DNA of 7,131 nucleotides from Methanobacteriota archaeon (GTDB lineage: Archaea; Thermoplasmatota; Poseidoniia; Poseidoniales; Thalassarchaeaceae), in NCBI GenBank assembly GCA_002685315.1, contig NYXJ01000085.1, forward strand, positions 1-7,131, given 5' to 3'. Shown piece by piece: positions 7,068 to 7,131 of this stretch; the stretch's first letter is position 1, and each line of letters starts with the position of its first letter. Position numbers and translations under genes: made by a program. The notes under the pieces are model-generated. The model did not search any database. It was not told the origin of the DNA and worked only from the letters and a program-made list of their open reading frames with translations.

Positions 7068-7131
7068 AGGAGGTGATCCATCTGCAGGTTCCCCTACAGA
7101 TACCTTGTTACGACTTAACCCTCCTCGTCGA
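7068..7131 (-). rRNA. 16S ribosomal RNA, 3' end (partial)
   Basis: The minus strand contains the universal GTAACAAGGTA segment, then helix 45 (7081-7100), whose 8-bp stem closes on the GGAA loop (7089-7092) dimethylated by KsgA/Dim1, and ends GGATCACCTCCT, the anti-Shine-Dalgarno tail. The mature end is placed at about 7068 by analogy with other 16S genes; one base either way is possible. The upstream GAGGAGGGTTAAGTCG and the ATCTGTA/TGCAGAT arms of helix 45 look like Thermoplasmata/Marine Group II rRNA as I recall it. The gene continues beyond the right edge. Confidence 0.97.

Noticed and set aside
1..7131. CRISPR array, insertion sequence, toxin-antitoxin or defence genes
   Set aside because: No spaced direct repeats, transposase motifs or small paired genes are visible; apart from the short gaps, coding sequence is continuous with housekeeping and transport genes.

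Overview
The window appears to come from an uncultivated archaeon, most likely Marine Group II Euryarchaeota (Poseidoniales) or a close relative in Thermoplasmata. The evidence is a partial 16S rRNA 3' end on the minus strand at the right edge, of Thermoplasmata/Marine Group II type as far as I recall those sequences. In addition, the gene next to it has an archaeal BRE/TATA promoter positioned for a leaderless mRNA, and the DNA is AT-rich. The lineage is an inference from 64 rRNA bases plus context; that the rRNA is 16S is certain.

Layout, right to left on the minus strand: the 16S rRNA 3' end (7068-7131); a trailer with a strong UUCG-capped hairpin and a U-rich run that looks like a terminator; an AT-rich spacer; then a four-gene operon for a general L-amino acid ABC transporter of the AapJQMP type. 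Its genes are aapJ (solute-binding lipoprotein), a hairpin in the intergenic gap, aapQ and aapM (permeases), and aapP (ATPase). The Q/M and M/P junctions are 4-base ATGA overlaps, so the last three genes are almost certainly translated together. On the plus strand at the left edge, a divergent NAD kinase-family gene converges on aapP, and the two stop codons overlap.

How the genes work together: AapJ, anchored outside the membrane, captures amino acids and delivers them to an AapQ-AapM channel driven by an AapP dimer. The hairpin after aapJ probably lets the binding protein be made in excess over the membrane subunits. The NAD kinase homologue has no evident link to transport beyond position.

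Most notable points: AapQ is far longer than usual, with an N-terminal membrane region of roughly 300 residues that I do not recognise; AapJ carries an acidic, cysteine-bracketed insertion; no 23S rRNA or tRNA follows the 16S gene; the NAD kinase homologue has a divergent substrate loop; and the starts of aapJ, aapQ and the kinase gene are probably internal to the longest reading frames.
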